DNA of 50,826 bases from positions 1 through 50,826 of the forward strand of contig JAGAWH010000067.1 in NCBI GenBank assembly GCA_017941505.1, written 5' to 3'. Position numbers and translations under genes: made by a program. Under the pieces are notes generated by a model, which had not been told where the DNA came from, did not search any database, and saw only the letters and a program-made list of their open reading frames with translations. The DNA comes from Faecalicoccus sp. (GTDB lineage Bacteria; Bacillota_I; Bacilli_A; Erysipelotrichales; Erysipelotrichaceae). Positions 16,224 through 27,245 of this stretch are shown piece by piece. Numbering within the stretch: the first letter of the stretch is position 1; each line of letters opens with the position of its first letter.

Positions 16224-17067
16224 AGTCATTTAATTCCGGCATAAAGTGATATAAGGCAGCGGCTATACCATCCTCATCGTTAGATAAGGTTACATAATCC
16301 GCAACAGCTTTTAATTCATCGGTCGCATTGCCCATCGCAACACCAATCTTGGCAAACTCAACCATGCTCTTATCGTTTTGCGCATCTCCAAAGGCTATCA
16401 TATCTTCACTCGAGTAACCAAGCTTATCAAATACGGTTTTCAAAGCTTTTGTCTTATCAATTCCAGGTGATGTGAATTCATAATAGAAATCACTGGTAAA
16501 CATACTGGAAAGCTGAGGGAACGGTTCCGCTAATTCTTTATAATGCTCCTGTAAATATTCCGGCTGGCCAAAGGTCAAAATCTTATTTAACGGGAAGTCT
16601 ACAAAGGCTGCCAGATCCGGTTTTTCACAAAGGATATAGTTATTCGAACGGGATTCATACTTCATGACATTGAAATCTTCTCCCTTATAGAAAATTGTAT
16701 TATTAAATACATCCGGAACATACATATATTCATCTTTGTCAATCATCGGCACAACATCAAATTTCTTGATATGCTCTAAAACAGCTTTTCCTTCTTCAAC
16801 TGTCAATGCCTGGTTAAACAGAGTTTCCCCTGTCTGTACATCAACCACCTTGGCACCATTGAAACATACAAGTAATCCATGGTGTTTTTCCATCTCGAGC
16901 GATTTTGCGATGGCAGTCAGTCCGGCTGTAGGACGACCGGATGCCAAAACCAATACAGCACCTTTTTCCTGCGCCTTCAATAATACATCATGCGTTTTAG
17001 GAGTAATTTTCTTTGTTGAATCAAACAATGTACCGTCGATATCGAGGGCGATAATTTTAATTGTCAT
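16222..17067 (-). CDS. Cof-type HAD-IIB family hydrolase (sugar phosphatase-like)
   Basis: A 281-residue HAD-IIB phosphatase. Motif I is ALDIDGTLFDSTKK near the N-terminus, motif II VLASGRP, a large alpha/beta cap lies between, motif III Lys is in GIDKTKAL, and motif IV is IAFGDAQNDKSMV followed by VAMGNATDELK. The family (Cof, YidA, YbjI) dephosphorylates sugar phosphates and similar metabolites in the cytoplasm. ATG 17067 has an AAGGAGA ribosome binding site; the longer frame to 17091 lacks one. It follows birA by about 56 bases on the same strand. Confidence 0.92.
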   Translation of the reverse strand: MTIKIIALDIDGTLFDSTKKITPKTHDVLLKAQEKGAVLVLASGRPTAGLTAIAKSLEMEKHHGLLVCFNGAKVVDVQTGETLFNQALTVEEGKAVLEHIKKFDVVPMIDKDEYMYVPDVFNNTIFYKGEDFNVMKYESRSNNYILCEKPDLAAFVDFPLNKILTFGQPEYLQEHYKELAEPFPQLSSMFTSDFYYEFTSPGIDKTKALKTVFDKLGYSSEDMIAFGDAQNDKSMVEFAKIGVAMGNATDELKAVADYVTLSNDEDGIAAALYHFMPELND

Positions 17068-17123
17068 ATGGTTCTCCTTATTTCTCTTCATAAAAATTAT
17101 AACTGAAACACCTTTTAAAGTCT

Positions 17124-18077
17124 TTAATAATAATCACGAATATGGATTTCTCCGGAAGACAAGACGGAGCGTATTCCATCCTTTTCAACCACAAGATTGG
17201 CATTTTGATCAATATCGATTACCTTTGCCCGATAGGTTTTTGAAGCTTCAATCACGGTAACTTCCTTACCAATCAAACACGAATGTGAACGATAAGATTC
17301 CAGGAAGGAATTGGCATCGATATTTTTGTAGAAATCTAAGAAGATATTCAAAACATCTTTTAAAAGCACATTGCGTGATACCTTTAGATTCGTGAAATCT
17401 TCGATGGATCCGGCTATATTTTCAATATCATCCGGGAAGGTGCGCGGATGCACATTGATTCCGATTCCTACGATCATATAATCTAAGTTTGCCGTATTCA
17501 TCTCAAATCCCGCTTCACAAAGAATTCCTGTTACCTTTTTCTGATTGACAAGAACATCATTTACCCATTTGATTTCTGCCTTTAATGGATAATTTTTTTC
17601 AATTGCATCAGCGACCGCCGTACCGGCAGCTGCGGTCAATTTTAATGCCAGATCAATGGCAACCTTCGGTCGCAGAAAGATCGTAAAGTAAATGCCCGTC
17701 TGTTTTGGAGAATAAAAAGAACGTCCGTTTCTTCCTCTTCCTCCCGATTGGGTATCTGCCACCAGAACATATCCATCCTGAAGCTTAGCGGAATTTAATT
17801 TACAGTAGTTATTGGTAGAATCGATTTCATCAACGACTTCAATCGTATAAAAATCATCCAACCCATCCTCAATTAATTCTTTGGTTAGTAAATCATTTTC
17901 ATTTGTCAGCATATATCCCTTATTCGGTACCGCTTCAATATGATAGCCCTCCTGACGCAGATTTCGAATATGTTTGGAGATATTAGCACGGGATACATGT
18001 AATGTATCGGCAATTTCCTGTCCGGACACAAATTGTCCGTACCGTTCATTTAATATAGATAAAATTTTCTTTCTCAT
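17124..18077 (-). CDS. birA: Bifunctional biotin ligase / biotin operon repressor BirA
   Basis: The 317 residues have an N-terminal winged helix (ILSILNERYGQFVSGQEIAD, then VSRANISKHIRNL; about 1-60). The biotin-protein ligase core carries the SGGRGRNGRSF biotinyl-AMP loop (about 110-120), KWVNDVLV and GIGINVH, and an SH3-like C-terminal domain follows. It makes biotinyl-AMP, transfers biotin to carboxylase domains, and represses biotin genes as a dimer. No biotin genes are nearby. The ATG at 18077 has no Shine-Dalgarno; TAATAC lies about 4 bases upstream, so translation may be leaderless. Confidence 0.93.
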   Translation of the reverse strand: MRKKILSILNERYGQFVSGQEIADTLHVSRANISKHIRNLRQEGYHIEAVPNKGYMLTNENDLLTKELIEDGLDDFYTIEVVDEIDSTNNYCKLNSAKLQDGYVLVADTQSGGRGRNGRSFYSPKQTGIYFTIFLRPKVAIDLALKLTAAAGTAVADAIEKNYPLKAEIKWVNDVLVNQKKVTGILCEAGFEMNTANLDYMIVGIGINVHPRTFPDDIENIAGSIEDFTNLKVSRNVLLKDVLNIFLDFYKNIDANSFLESYRSHSCLIGKEVTVIEASKTYRAKVIDIDQNANLVVEKDGIRSVLSSGEIHIRDYY

Positions 18078-18184
18078 AAATGTATTAAACCATATTTTTC
18101 CACAATATTATTTGTATTCACATAATTTTCCATATATTTTTTTTATTTCTGAGAAATTCTTTTTGTATCCTATAGGTGTCTTAA

Positions 18185-19690
<1,506 letters not shown>

Positions 19691-19924
19691 GCACGGTAAA
19701 CATTTAATTAGCTTGATTGCACCATGGGACTGTTTATAGATAGCACAATATCCAATCGAAAAAAACTCAATTTTAAAGTTAATAATTAGTCAAATGTTCA
19801 TTATTCATCGTATTAGATAATGTAGATAAAATCCCGATAAGTAATTAATAACCTTCATAAAAAAAATCTGAAAAAGCAGATATATACAAGAAAAAAGAAG
19901 GATTGATTTTGTGAGGAAAAACCA
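19691..19924. other. AT-rich intergenic stretch before the Abi locus
   Basis: I see no gene, repeat or clear RNA structure here. The composition is more AT-rich than the flanking genes, with several A-tracts, consistent with the Abi locus being an insertion between the GH1 and ABC exporter genes. I found no flanking direct repeat. Confidence 0.4.
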
Positions 19925-19953
19925 TTGAAACAGTTTATACTCGCGGATATAAT
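19925..19953 (+). promoter_or_regulatory. Promoter of the Abi locus
   Basis: TTGAAA (19925-19930) and TATAAT (19948-19953) with a 17-base spacer form a near-consensus sigma-A promoter. The predicted transcription start falls at about 19960, only a few bases before a small leader ATG at 19967. Confidence 0.82.
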
Positions 19954-19966
19954 AAGGAGGACAGAA

Positions 19967-20024
19967 ATGACTGCACTCGATGCGGTTAGTGAAAACCTCC
20001 TTCTCGAAAGGAGGTTTTTACTTT
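19967..20024 (+). promoter_or_regulatory. Leader with hairpin that buries the abi ribosome binding site
   Basis: AAAACCTCC (19992-20000) is perfectly complementary to GGAGGTTTT (20010-20018), with a 9-base loop. GGAGG (20010-20014) is the ribosome binding site for the ATG at 20025, so the hairpin should mask it. A short frame starting at ATG 19967 (TALDAVSENLLLERR) reads through the hairpin and ends at 20110, overlapping abi in another frame. Translation of the leader could open the site. Control by leader translation is inference. Confidence 0.6.
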
Positions 20025-21011
20025 ATGCCAAACAATCACGTAGACAAGCCTTTCCTGACATACGAACAAATGCTGGAATTGCTGGAATCACGAAATGTGT
20101 TGATAGTTAACCACGATTTTGCGAAGGGCTTGCTAGCTTCCGTTTCATACTATACTTTAATCAATGGTTACAAACATATGTTTTCTTTTGATAAAAACAA
20201 CCGATTTGATCCACCGGTCTTATTTGAGGATTTCCATATTTTACATCAATTCATTTTTGAACTAAGCAACTTTCTTTTAAAAAACATCATCAATATAGAG
20301 AATTCTTTAAAATCACATTTGTCTTATATCGTATCTAAAAACTATGGTGTCGAAACCGACCTTGAAGACAGTCATCGTCTTGGTGATACTGATTATCTCG
20401 CAAAAGTTCATTACCGTAATAGTAGTCTTTCCGGTGGTATTTTAAATGCCATCAGGGAACAAGCTCTAAAAAGCAAAAACGTCAGCCTTATACACTATCG
20501 AAATAACCATAACCATATTCCCTGCCGGATTCTTGTAAACGGAATACCATTTGGCCTTTCCATCGAATGGTATCGCATACTAAAAGCCATCGACAAACAA
20601 TATATTTGTAATTAGCTTTGTACAACAGAATTATTAGAATTCAATGAGAAACTGGAGTTTGTAATAAATGGATTACGTCTTTTGAAAGAGTACCGCAACA
20701 ACATAGCACACGGAAACATAGTATTTACTAATACTATAGATGTAGAACTGCCAAAGAAACAAACCATGAAAATTTCTCAGGGATTGATAACTTCACAGAT
20801 TTACAATAACGGCCAAGGAAGAAATGATCTATTCGCAACTATCCTTACAATCTGTACTTTCACTTATAAACCGGCAAAAAATGTTTTCCTTACACAATTG
20901 TCCACCTTACTAACTATTGCCAAACAATCACGGTTGTCAAACGCTAAAACTGTTTATGAAGTTTTAAATTTACCTACAAATTTGATAAATAGATTAAACT
21001 TATTTGTATAA
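20025..21011 (+). pseudogene. Abi family (Abi_2, HEPN) abortive-infection gene interrupted by an in-frame TAG
   Basis: The frame opens with PNNHVDKPFLTYEQMLELLE and continues with FAKGLLASVSYYTLINGYKH, typical of the AbiD/AbiF-like Abi_2 family. A TAG at 20613-20615 stops it after 196 codons, but the same frame continues without other stops to 21011 and encodes LKEYRNNIAHGN. That segment contains the HEPN RxxxxH ribonuclease motif, so the truncated N-terminal product lacks the predicted active site. Intact, it would be about 328 residues. These proteins abort phage infection, probably by cleaving RNA. The ribosome binding site is GGAGG, 10 bases upstream. A sequencing error or suppressed amber cannot be excluded. 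Confidence 0.75.
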
Positions 21012-21034
21012 AAGAGCTAATGTAACTTTTGGCA

Positions 21035-21066
21035 TTTAAAAAGAACAGAGTTTTTACTCTGTTCTT
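21035..21066 (-). terminator. Terminator of the ABC exporter gene
   Basis: On the minus strand AAGAACAGAG pairs with CTCTGTTCTT around a 6-base loop, followed by TTTAAA. The gene's stop lies within the hairpin. Confidence 0.82.
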
Positions 21067-24000
21067 AATGCTGTTACAGGATCGCTGGCTGCGGCCTTGC
21101 GTGATGGAATTAAGCCGCCAATCAAGGTAAGTACGATACTGAGCAGGATCAAAATGATTGCCGCCGGTATCGGTAATGCAGCTTTGATGCTGGAATTTTC
21201 AGTTAATTTATAAATCAAGGCATTCCCCGGTATCAATAACAGTTCCGTTGTGATGATACCAAATATTCCTGCCAAAGTTCCGATAATGAAGGTTTCGGCA
21301 TTAAATACCTCAGAGATATTGCGCTTGGATGCACCGATGGCACGTAAGATACCGATTTCCTTTTGTCTTTCCAATACGGAAATATAAGTAATGACACCGA
21401 TCATAATGGATGATACAACAAGTGATATCGCCACAAAGGCAATCAATACATAGCTGATCGCATTAATAATATCGGTAACCGAGCTCATTAATACACCTAC
21501 CACATCGGTATAGGTGATGACCTTATCCTTGTCTACTTTTTCCATTTTCTTATTGTAGTCGGCAAGAATTTCTTTGATAACGGCCTTTGATTCAAAATTC
21601 TTTGGATAAATCGCAATCATGTACGGATCTTCTAAATCGGCATAACCGAATTTAGATAAGTTGCCGGCATACGATGCTCTTTCCTGTGTCATCATCGATG
21701 TCATCAATTCCTGCAGATCTTCCTGTGTCATTTTGACATGGATCGCATTCGCAAATGCCGATGAATCAAAGCTGAACGCATTTTCCAAGCCGCCTGCCAA
21801 TTGACTGAGCTGACTTGTGATGGCACTGCCGATCTGGGTTACCATATTTGTCATCATCGATTTAATCGCTTCATCATATCCGGAAACCATCGATCTTGCC
21901 ATCTCTTCTAAATTCGAAGAATCGATAATGGTTTTAGCCGCATTATTGATGATGGTGGATCCTTCTTCGCTTTGCAGGTATTGTCTGAAAGATTCCTGAA
22001 GCTTAGAAATATCCGGCTGATTGTTGGCCTGGGCATAGGCTACATAACCATCGTATAAGCTCTTACCGATATCATCTAAGACTTCCTGTGGAATCGTGAT
22101 ATCGGCAAGCTTCTGGGCAAATTGATTGGCATATTGTGCAAGTAAAGCCTGCCCCTGTGGACTTTGGATAAAGATCGGCATACCTTCCGATACCTCGGTA
22201 TATCCATTTTCATCAGCCCAGATAATATATTGGGCGGTTAAATCCGTCACAAAGGCTTCCAAATCCGCCGTTGAAATTAAGGTAGCACCAATCGAATCTA
22301 AATAAGCCGAAATCTTATCGGCAATCAATTGATTTCCTTCGGCATCCATGTATGCTCTAAAAGCCTCCTGCAGATGGGACCAGCTGGTTGTCTGATCCTT
22401 TTCCGCATATGCCGAATATCCATCCATCAATTCCTTAAAGATTGTCTCCATCTGTTCGGAAGTGACATTAAATTTGATTCCCTGAATCAGTGTCGCAAAG
22501 TCAATTTCCGAGGTGCTGTATATACTTGGATCGGTCGATGCACTTAAATCCAAATTGTTGAAATCGAGTCCTGAAGTATTTAAACCCGATGTATCAAATT
22601 TAAAGGCATTAGCCATAGCTCCTTCATCAATTTCAAATAAAGAGCTCATATCCATCGCATTCTGGTTTTCCTGGCCAAACGGTGTATTGTTGATGACATC
22701 CGTACCTCGGTTATTAATCTGCTGTTTGACAATTTCACTGTTTTCGGCATTGTGAATAATATGCTCGGTCAGTTCAGCCGGATAATCAATACCCGGTGTC
22801 AACATAAAGACATCAGCGTCTTCTTTTGGCTGTACAACACCTACAATAGATAATTCTTCTCCGCCCGCAACCAGATTTTTCATGTAGTTTTTATCTTTAC
22901 TTTTATCGGTCCATACTTTGTATTCACTATCATATGTATAGTATTGATAGCCGTTCACTAAACGGAAATGAATCCCGATAAAGTCTTCATAATCATACGA
23001 TGTGATTTTTCCGTCACTTTCTACTGCCTGTCCGGAAGAGAATTTCTTGATCATTTCTTCTAATTCAGCGCTGTCCTTTAACCCCATTGCGTAAAGAGCC
23101 AAATCCGTTACCTTTCCGTTCTGACTTAAAACCAATACCATTTCGTTGTATTTCTCAGGCCAGTGCCCTGCCTTTAAATCATATTGATTGATATACAGTG
23201 AGCTGTCCGTTGGTAACTGCTGGAATAAATCCGCATTCGACATCGAGGTAGATATTGCTGCGGAACTGAAGGTAATACCCATATTTGAGAAAGTCTGATC
23301 CGGATTAACCTGGCGATAATCCGTTCCATCCCATTGATAAATCTGCGGTGAAAGCCCATAGGAATATTCAATGGCTCTGGCATAGGAATTCATCTTTGAT
23401 TCATCGCTGTCCAAGAATGTCTTCAAGCTTTTTAAGTCATTCGAGGTTACCCTCGAAAACATCGAAGTTAATGTCTTTCTTTCCTGTACCGTTCCGTTTC
23501 CTTCGGACTCATCCTCATCCACTAACATCGATGCCAATGAGAAAGCACTGGTCTGAATGGTAAGAGGATACTCACTTAAAGTCTCTTCTTCAACATTCTT
23601 GATGTATTTATCCACACCGTTGGAAAGTGATAAGATACTGGCAATACCGGTAATACCGATGGAGCCCGCAATCGCAACAAGAATGGTTCGTGTTAATTTT
23701 GTACGAAGGTTATTAAAACTTAACTGTAATGCCGTCTTAAAGGACATGGAAGCCTTTCCCATATTTTTGTGGATTGGCTCTTCATTTACCTGCGGATAGA
23801 ATGAATCGGTATCTCCCTGAATCACCCCGTCCTTTAAATTCACAATTCTTGTCGCATACTCTTCTGCCAGTTCCGGATTATGGGTAACCATGACAACTAA
23901 CTTATCCTTGGCAACCTCTTTTAAAAGATCCATGACCTGAATACTGGTTTCGCTGTCCAAAGCTCCTGTTGGCTCATCAGCCAATAGTATATCCGGATCA

Positions 24001-24473
24001 TTGACTAAAGCTCTTGCGATCGCAACCCTCTGCATCTGGCCGCCGGACATCTGGTTTGGCTTTTTATGCAGCTGATCACCCAATCCAACCTCTTCCAAAG
24101 CCTTAATCGCTTTTTCTTTTCTTTCCTCTTTTGAAATACCGCCAATCGTTAAGGCAAGCTCAACGTTAGAAAGTATGTTTTGATGAGGAATCAGATTATA
24201 GCTTTGGAAAATAAAACCAATCGTATGGTTTCGATAGCTGTCCCAATCTCTGTCCTGATATTCCTTGGTACTGATGCCATTGATGATCAAATCACCGCTG
24301 TCATACCGGTCCAGACCACCGATAATATTAAGAAGAGTCGTCTTACCGGAACCGGAAGGCCCGAGGATTGCCACAAATTCGTTATCTCTAAGATTCAGGG
24401 AAACATGATCCAATGCCTTCTGTACCAAATCCCCTGTTCTGTATTCTTTACATATATCTTTAATTTGAAGCAT
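21054..24473 (-). CDS. Fused ABC transporter ATPase/FtsX-type permease (MacB-like exporter)
   Basis: A 1139-residue single polypeptide. Residues 1-225 are the ATPase, with GPSGSGKTT (Walker A), SGGQMQR (signature) and LLADEPTG (Walker B). A first membrane helix near 280 follows, then a very large extracellular region (about 305-990) and three C-terminal helices of an FtsX/MacB permease ending SRKAAASDPVTALRTE. The extracellular part contains about three 61-residue helical repeats (about 684-870). This architecture belongs to type VII ABC systems that drive export or envelope remodelling, including peptide-antibiotic resistance. The ATG at 24473 has an AAAGGAA ribosome binding site. No two-component partner is adjacent. 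Confidence 0.88.
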   Translation of the reverse strand: MLQIKDICKEYRTGDLVQKALDHVSLNLRDNEFVAILGPSGSGKTTLLNIIGGLDRYDSGDLIINGISTKEYQDRDWDSYRNHTIGFIFQSYNLIPHQNILSNVELALTIGGISKEERKEKAIKALEEVGLGDQLHKKPNQMSGGQMQRVAIARALVNDPDILLADEPTGALDSETSIQVMDLLKEVAKDKLVVMVTHNPELAEEYATRIVNLKDGVIQGDTDSFYPQVNEEPIHKNMGKASMSFKTALQLSFNNLRTKLTRTILVAIAGSIGITGIASILSLSNGVDKYIKNVEEETLSEYPLTIQTSAFSLASMLVDEDESEGNGTVQERKTLTSMFSRVTSNDLKSLKTFLDSDESKMNSYARAIEYSYGLSPQIYQWDGTDYRQVNPDQTFSNMGITFSSAAISTSMSNADLFQQLPTDSSLYINQYDLKAGHWPEKYNEMVLVLSQNGKVTDLALYAMGLKDSAELEEMIKKFSSGQAVESDGKITSYDYEDFIGIHFRLVNGYQYYTYDSEYKVWTDKSKDKNYMKNLVAGGEELSIVGVVQPKEDADVFMLTPGIDYPAELTEHIIHNAENSEIVKQQINNRGTDVINNTPFGQENQNAMDMSSLFEIDEGAMANAFKFDTSGLNTSGLDFNNLDLSASTDPSIYSTSEIDFATLIQGIKFNVTSEQMETIFKELMDGYSAYAEKDQTTSWSHLQEAFRAYMDAEGNQLIADKISAYLDSIGATLISTADLEAFVTDLTAQYIIWADENGYTEVSEGMPIFIQSPQGQALLAQYANQFAQKLADITIPQEVLDDIGKSLYDGYVAYAQANNQPDISKLQESFRQYLQSEEGSTIINNAAKTIIDSSNLEEMARSMVSGYDEAIKSMMTNMVTQIGSAITSQLSQLAGGLENAFSFDSSAFANAIHVKMTQEDLQELMTSMMTQERASYAGNLSKFGYADLEDPYMIAIYPKNFESKAVIKEILADYNKKMEKVDKDKVITYTDVVGVLMSSVTDIINAISYVLIAFVAISLVVSSIMIGVITYISVLERQKEIGILRAIGASKRNISEVFNAETFIIGTLAGIFGIITTELLLIPGNALIYKLTENSSIKAALPIPAAIILILLSIVLTLIGGLIPSRKAAASDPVTALRTE

Positions 24474-24540
24474 TTTGATTCCTTTCTTTAATAGATTCAT
24501 TTTAACAATTTCATGACCATTGTCCACCTAAAATGCTCAA

Positions 24541-24573
24541 AAAATAAAAAAATACTCGAATTGCTCGAGTATT
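24541..24573 (-). terminator. Terminator of the OatA-like gene
   Basis: On the minus strand AATACTCGA pairs with TCGAGTATT around a 5-base loop, followed by a long T-run. The OatA-like gene's stop overlaps it. Confidence 0.88.
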
Positions 24574-26356
24574 ATTTCTGTTTTTCTGCGATGGACTGCA
24601 TCGTATCATAAATCAATTGTGCATATGCCTGGGCTCCGGTTGGTCCGGGATGTACGCCATCCGATATTACCCAATCCGGGTTTGCGGAAACTAAAGAGTA
24701 CCAGTCAATAACAGTGAAGTTAGGATGTATGGCAGCCAAATCCTCCAATAAAGCATTGTTGGTTGGTGTCCATTCATCCGGTGCAAAGCCATTGACCCAG
24801 AAAATGGATCGATGTTCTCCTAAAAGCGCAATGGTCTGTTCGGCGTACTGCGGGTAAATGGTACCGTTGGTACCCAAGGCAATCACAACCGAATCGCCCA
24901 CCTGATCATTTTGAAGCAGACCATCTAAAATTGCGATTTCCTCAGACGGGAAACGGGATACCGATGCATCCACATAAGCATTCGGGAACATCTCATAGAT
25001 GTATGGAGCTGCATCCAGCATAACCGAATCCCCCACAAATACAACCCCATCCAAATTAACCTTTGCAGAATTACCTGATCCGGTATAATCCGTTTTATCG
25101 TTGTTAAACTCAATATTGGCCTCGGAATTGTTCTGCTCAGCCAGATCGGCGTTCTCAGTTAGCTGACCTTCAAGTTCTAAAACATCCTCTTCCTTTCCGG
25201 AATTGGAAAGATAGATCGAATATGCTCCAAAAGCACCTAAAACCATATTGATGCAGGTATATACGACAACACCGGTTTTGGCAGCTGGCTCTATGGTCTT
25301 AAAATGAGAAAGGCTGTAAATCGCATAATTGGTCATAATACTTAATACCAGGATCAACAGAATCTCTAATAGACCGTGTAACGGAAATTCCCAACCATTA
25401 TATTGGAAAAAATAAATAACCGGATATTGCCAGAGAAAAATCTCATAGCTGTATTTCGCTAATTCGTGAAATAACGGAATATTCCACATTCTCCCCACTT
25501 TATGATTGGTCGAAATTAAGTATAACTGGATCGCAAACAAGGCAGTTATCACAAACATGCCACCCAGATATACTATTCGATTCTGTCCGTCCAAAAAGAG
25601 GATTGCCACAAGCGCAATCAGTGCAATGACCAGTGTCGCCAAAAGCGGCAGGCCATACTTCTCTTTTTCGCGAACCCATTTCTGTTTTGTATGATTCAAA
25701 TACAAATACCCTGTCAAAGCACCGGCCAAAAGTGAGAATACTCTGGTATCTGTACCGTAATATATTCTGGTAATGTCCAGGTTAAACAAATAATAAACCG
25801 GCATCAACAGACTGAAAAAGCCTGTTATACCTGTCAACACAGGTATAACAGTCCCTCTTTTTTCCAACTTTTTTAATCCAAAGTACAATAACGGCCAGAT
25901 CAAGTAATATTGCAGTTCAATACTTAAAAACCATAAATGGGTAAATGGTGAGCCATTCGATACTCTGGCAAAATAATCCGCCTTTTGGGCAATCTGCCAC
26001 CAGTTATTGTAGCCAAGTAATACGCTGATAACCTCCGGACGACAGGATTTAATCGCATCCGGTGCAAAAAAATGGTAGAAACCCAGCGTGGTAAGCACGA
26101 CTACCAGCAATGCCGGGTAAATTCTTTTAATTCTTTGTTTAAAATATGTAAACAGTGAAAATTCACCGTTAGAATCTTTTTTATGGGTTGTGATCACAAG
26201 CAAGAAGCCTGTAAGTACAAAAAACAGCGCAACTCCTAAATATCCGCCTTTAATCACATTCGGATATACATGGAAAAGAGTTACGGCAACTATCGCAAGA
26301 GCACGCAAACCGTCCAACCCAGCGATTCGGTCTCCTTTTTTCTTTTTTAATGACAT
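24572..26356 (-). CDS. Acyltransferase-3 / SGNH fusion, OatA-like O-acetyltransferase
   Basis: The 594-residue protein begins with an acyltransferase 3 membrane domain of about ten to eleven helices (residues about 10-370; RIAGLDGLRALAIVAVTLFH is the signature, and RIKRIYPALLVV follows). After a linker comes an extracellular SGNH domain (about 430-590) with GDSVMLDAAP (Ser), ALGTNG, and the catalytic SDGVHPG (Asp/His). This is the architecture of OatA, which O-acetylates peptidoglycan and confers lysozyme resistance; other wall polymers are possible. The ATG at 26356 has a GGGAG ribosome binding site. It is monocistronic. Confidence 0.9.
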   Translation of the reverse strand: MSLKKKKGDRIAGLDGLRALAIVAVTLFHVYPNVIKGGYLGVALFFVLTGFLLVITTHKKDSNGEFSLFTYFKQRIKRIYPALLVVVLTTLGFYHFFAPDAIKSCRPEVISVLLGYNNWWQIAQKADYFARVSNGSPFTHLWFLSIELQYYLIWPLLYFGLKKLEKRGTVIPVLTGITGFFSLLMPVYYLFNLDITRIYYGTDTRVFSLLAGALTGYLYLNHTKQKWVREKEKYGLPLLATLVIALIALVAILFLDGQNRIVYLGGMFVITALFAIQLYLISTNHKVGRMWNIPLFHELAKYSYEIFLWQYPVIYFFQYNGWEFPLHGLLEILLILVLSIMTNYAIYSLSHFKTIEPAAKTGVVVYTCINMVLGAFGAYSIYLSNSGKEEDVLELEGQLTENADLAEQNNSEANIEFNNDKTDYTGSGNSAKVNLDGVVFVGDSVMLDAAPYIYEMFPNAYVDASVSRFPSEEIAILDGLLQNDQVGDSVVIALGTNGTIYPQYAEQTIALLGEHRSIFWVNGFAPDEWTPTNNALLEDLAAIHPNFTVIDWYSLVSANPDWVISDGVHPGPTGAQAYAQLIYDTMQSIAEKQK

Positions 26357-26595
26357 TTGAACTCCCTTGATTTTCAAATAACTGCCAAAGAGATTATAGA
26401 CCTTTTTCTTTTTAATAGCTTATTTTATTTACAAATCTTTTTATATTTTTTTGAATATGGATAGATTAAAGAAATTCTTCCTTGTATTCGTCATAAACCA
26501 AAAAGATATTAAAAAATTTCAATATCACATATTTAAACCATTGAAAAACGATAATCTTTTTTTATAGTATGACTGACAACAAGGGGGTATTAAAC

Positions 26596-27006
26596 ATGCG
26601 TTCCATTTTAAAAAAGATATTTCTATTAGGAATTGTGATGATTTTATGGGGATGCTCAACCAAGCCAAATTTTTCCAATAAGGAAATTCACAACGAAAAC
26701 ATTCGCGTCGTAGGAAAAGATAACGAAATCCAAATCTATGTTATGGAAAACGCATCCACAGGATATTCATGGCAATATTCTGCATCCGATAATGTCAAGT
26801 TTATTTCATCCAAGGAATTAAAAGAAGATGATGAAATGGAAACAGTTCTTGTCGGAAAAGGAAAAGAAATGATTTATCGCTTCGAAGTAAAGGATGGCAA
26901 TCCGGTCATGATCAATATGAAATATGTTGGTCCGGGAAGCGATAAGAAAGTCGAGTACGATTATACATTCAATATTCAAGAAGATGGAATCTGGACATTA
27001 AACTAA
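26596..27006 (+). CDS. Chagasin-like (I42 family) cysteine-protease inhibitor lipoprotein
   Basis: A 136-residue lipoprotein: residues 1-20 form a signal peptide with the lipobox LWGCS. The remainder has the chagasin/amoebiasin layout, with NASTGYSW matching the NPTTGYxW loop (about 54-61) and a GKGKEMIYRF segment corresponding to the GxGGxxxxR loop. I42 proteins block papain-like cysteine proteases by inserting these loops into the active site. Attached to the cell surface it could guard against host or competitor proteases. The ATG at 26596 follows a GGGGG ribosome binding site; about 200 AT-rich bases lie upstream. Confidence 0.8.
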   Translation: MRSILKKIFLLGIVMILWGCSTKPNFSNKEIHNENIRVVGKDNEIQIYVMENASTGYSWQYSASDNVKFISSKELKEDDEMETVLVGKGKEMIYRFEVKDGNPVMINMKYVGPGSDKKVEYDYTFNIQEDGIWTLN

Positions 27007-27033
27007 GCAGGGATCTTTCAATCCCTGCTTTTT
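27006..27033 (+). terminator. Terminator of the I42 lipoprotein gene
   Basis: AGCAGGGAT pairs with ATCCCTGCT around a 6-base loop, followed by TTTTT. The converging minus-strand gene ends in the loop region. Confidence 0.88.
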
Positions 27034-27245
27034 GATGCATCTTTAAATAACGCATAGGAAAACCATAAAGACAGAATTCCTAATATCAACAATAATGCGG
27101 CAAACCCAATCTTTTGTTTCTGTGTTTCCAGATTGGTATCTAAAAGAAACACGCCGGCAGCTAATCCCAAACACGTTACAGAAACAAAACCGGATACATA
27201 TCCGGTAAGCCGTTCTACAAAGGCAAGAAATCGATTATTATTCAT
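27018..27245 (-). CDS. Small two-helix membrane protein
   Basis: A 75-residue protein with two hydrophobic segments (about 15-35 and 44-66) and a short charged C-terminus. No family recognised. Its start overlaps the end of ogt by 8 bases, so it is the last gene of a three-gene operon with the phosphoesterase and ogt. No function can be given. Confidence 0.65.
   Translation of the reverse strand: MNNNRFLAFVERLTGYVSGFVSVTCLGLAAGVFLLDTNLETQKQKIGFAALLLILGILSLWFSYALFKDASKSRD

Noticed and set aside
19925..20110. Separate protein gene upstream of abi
   Set aside because: The frame begins in the promoter region, encodes no recognisable domain and overlaps abi; I kept only the leader interpretation from 19967.
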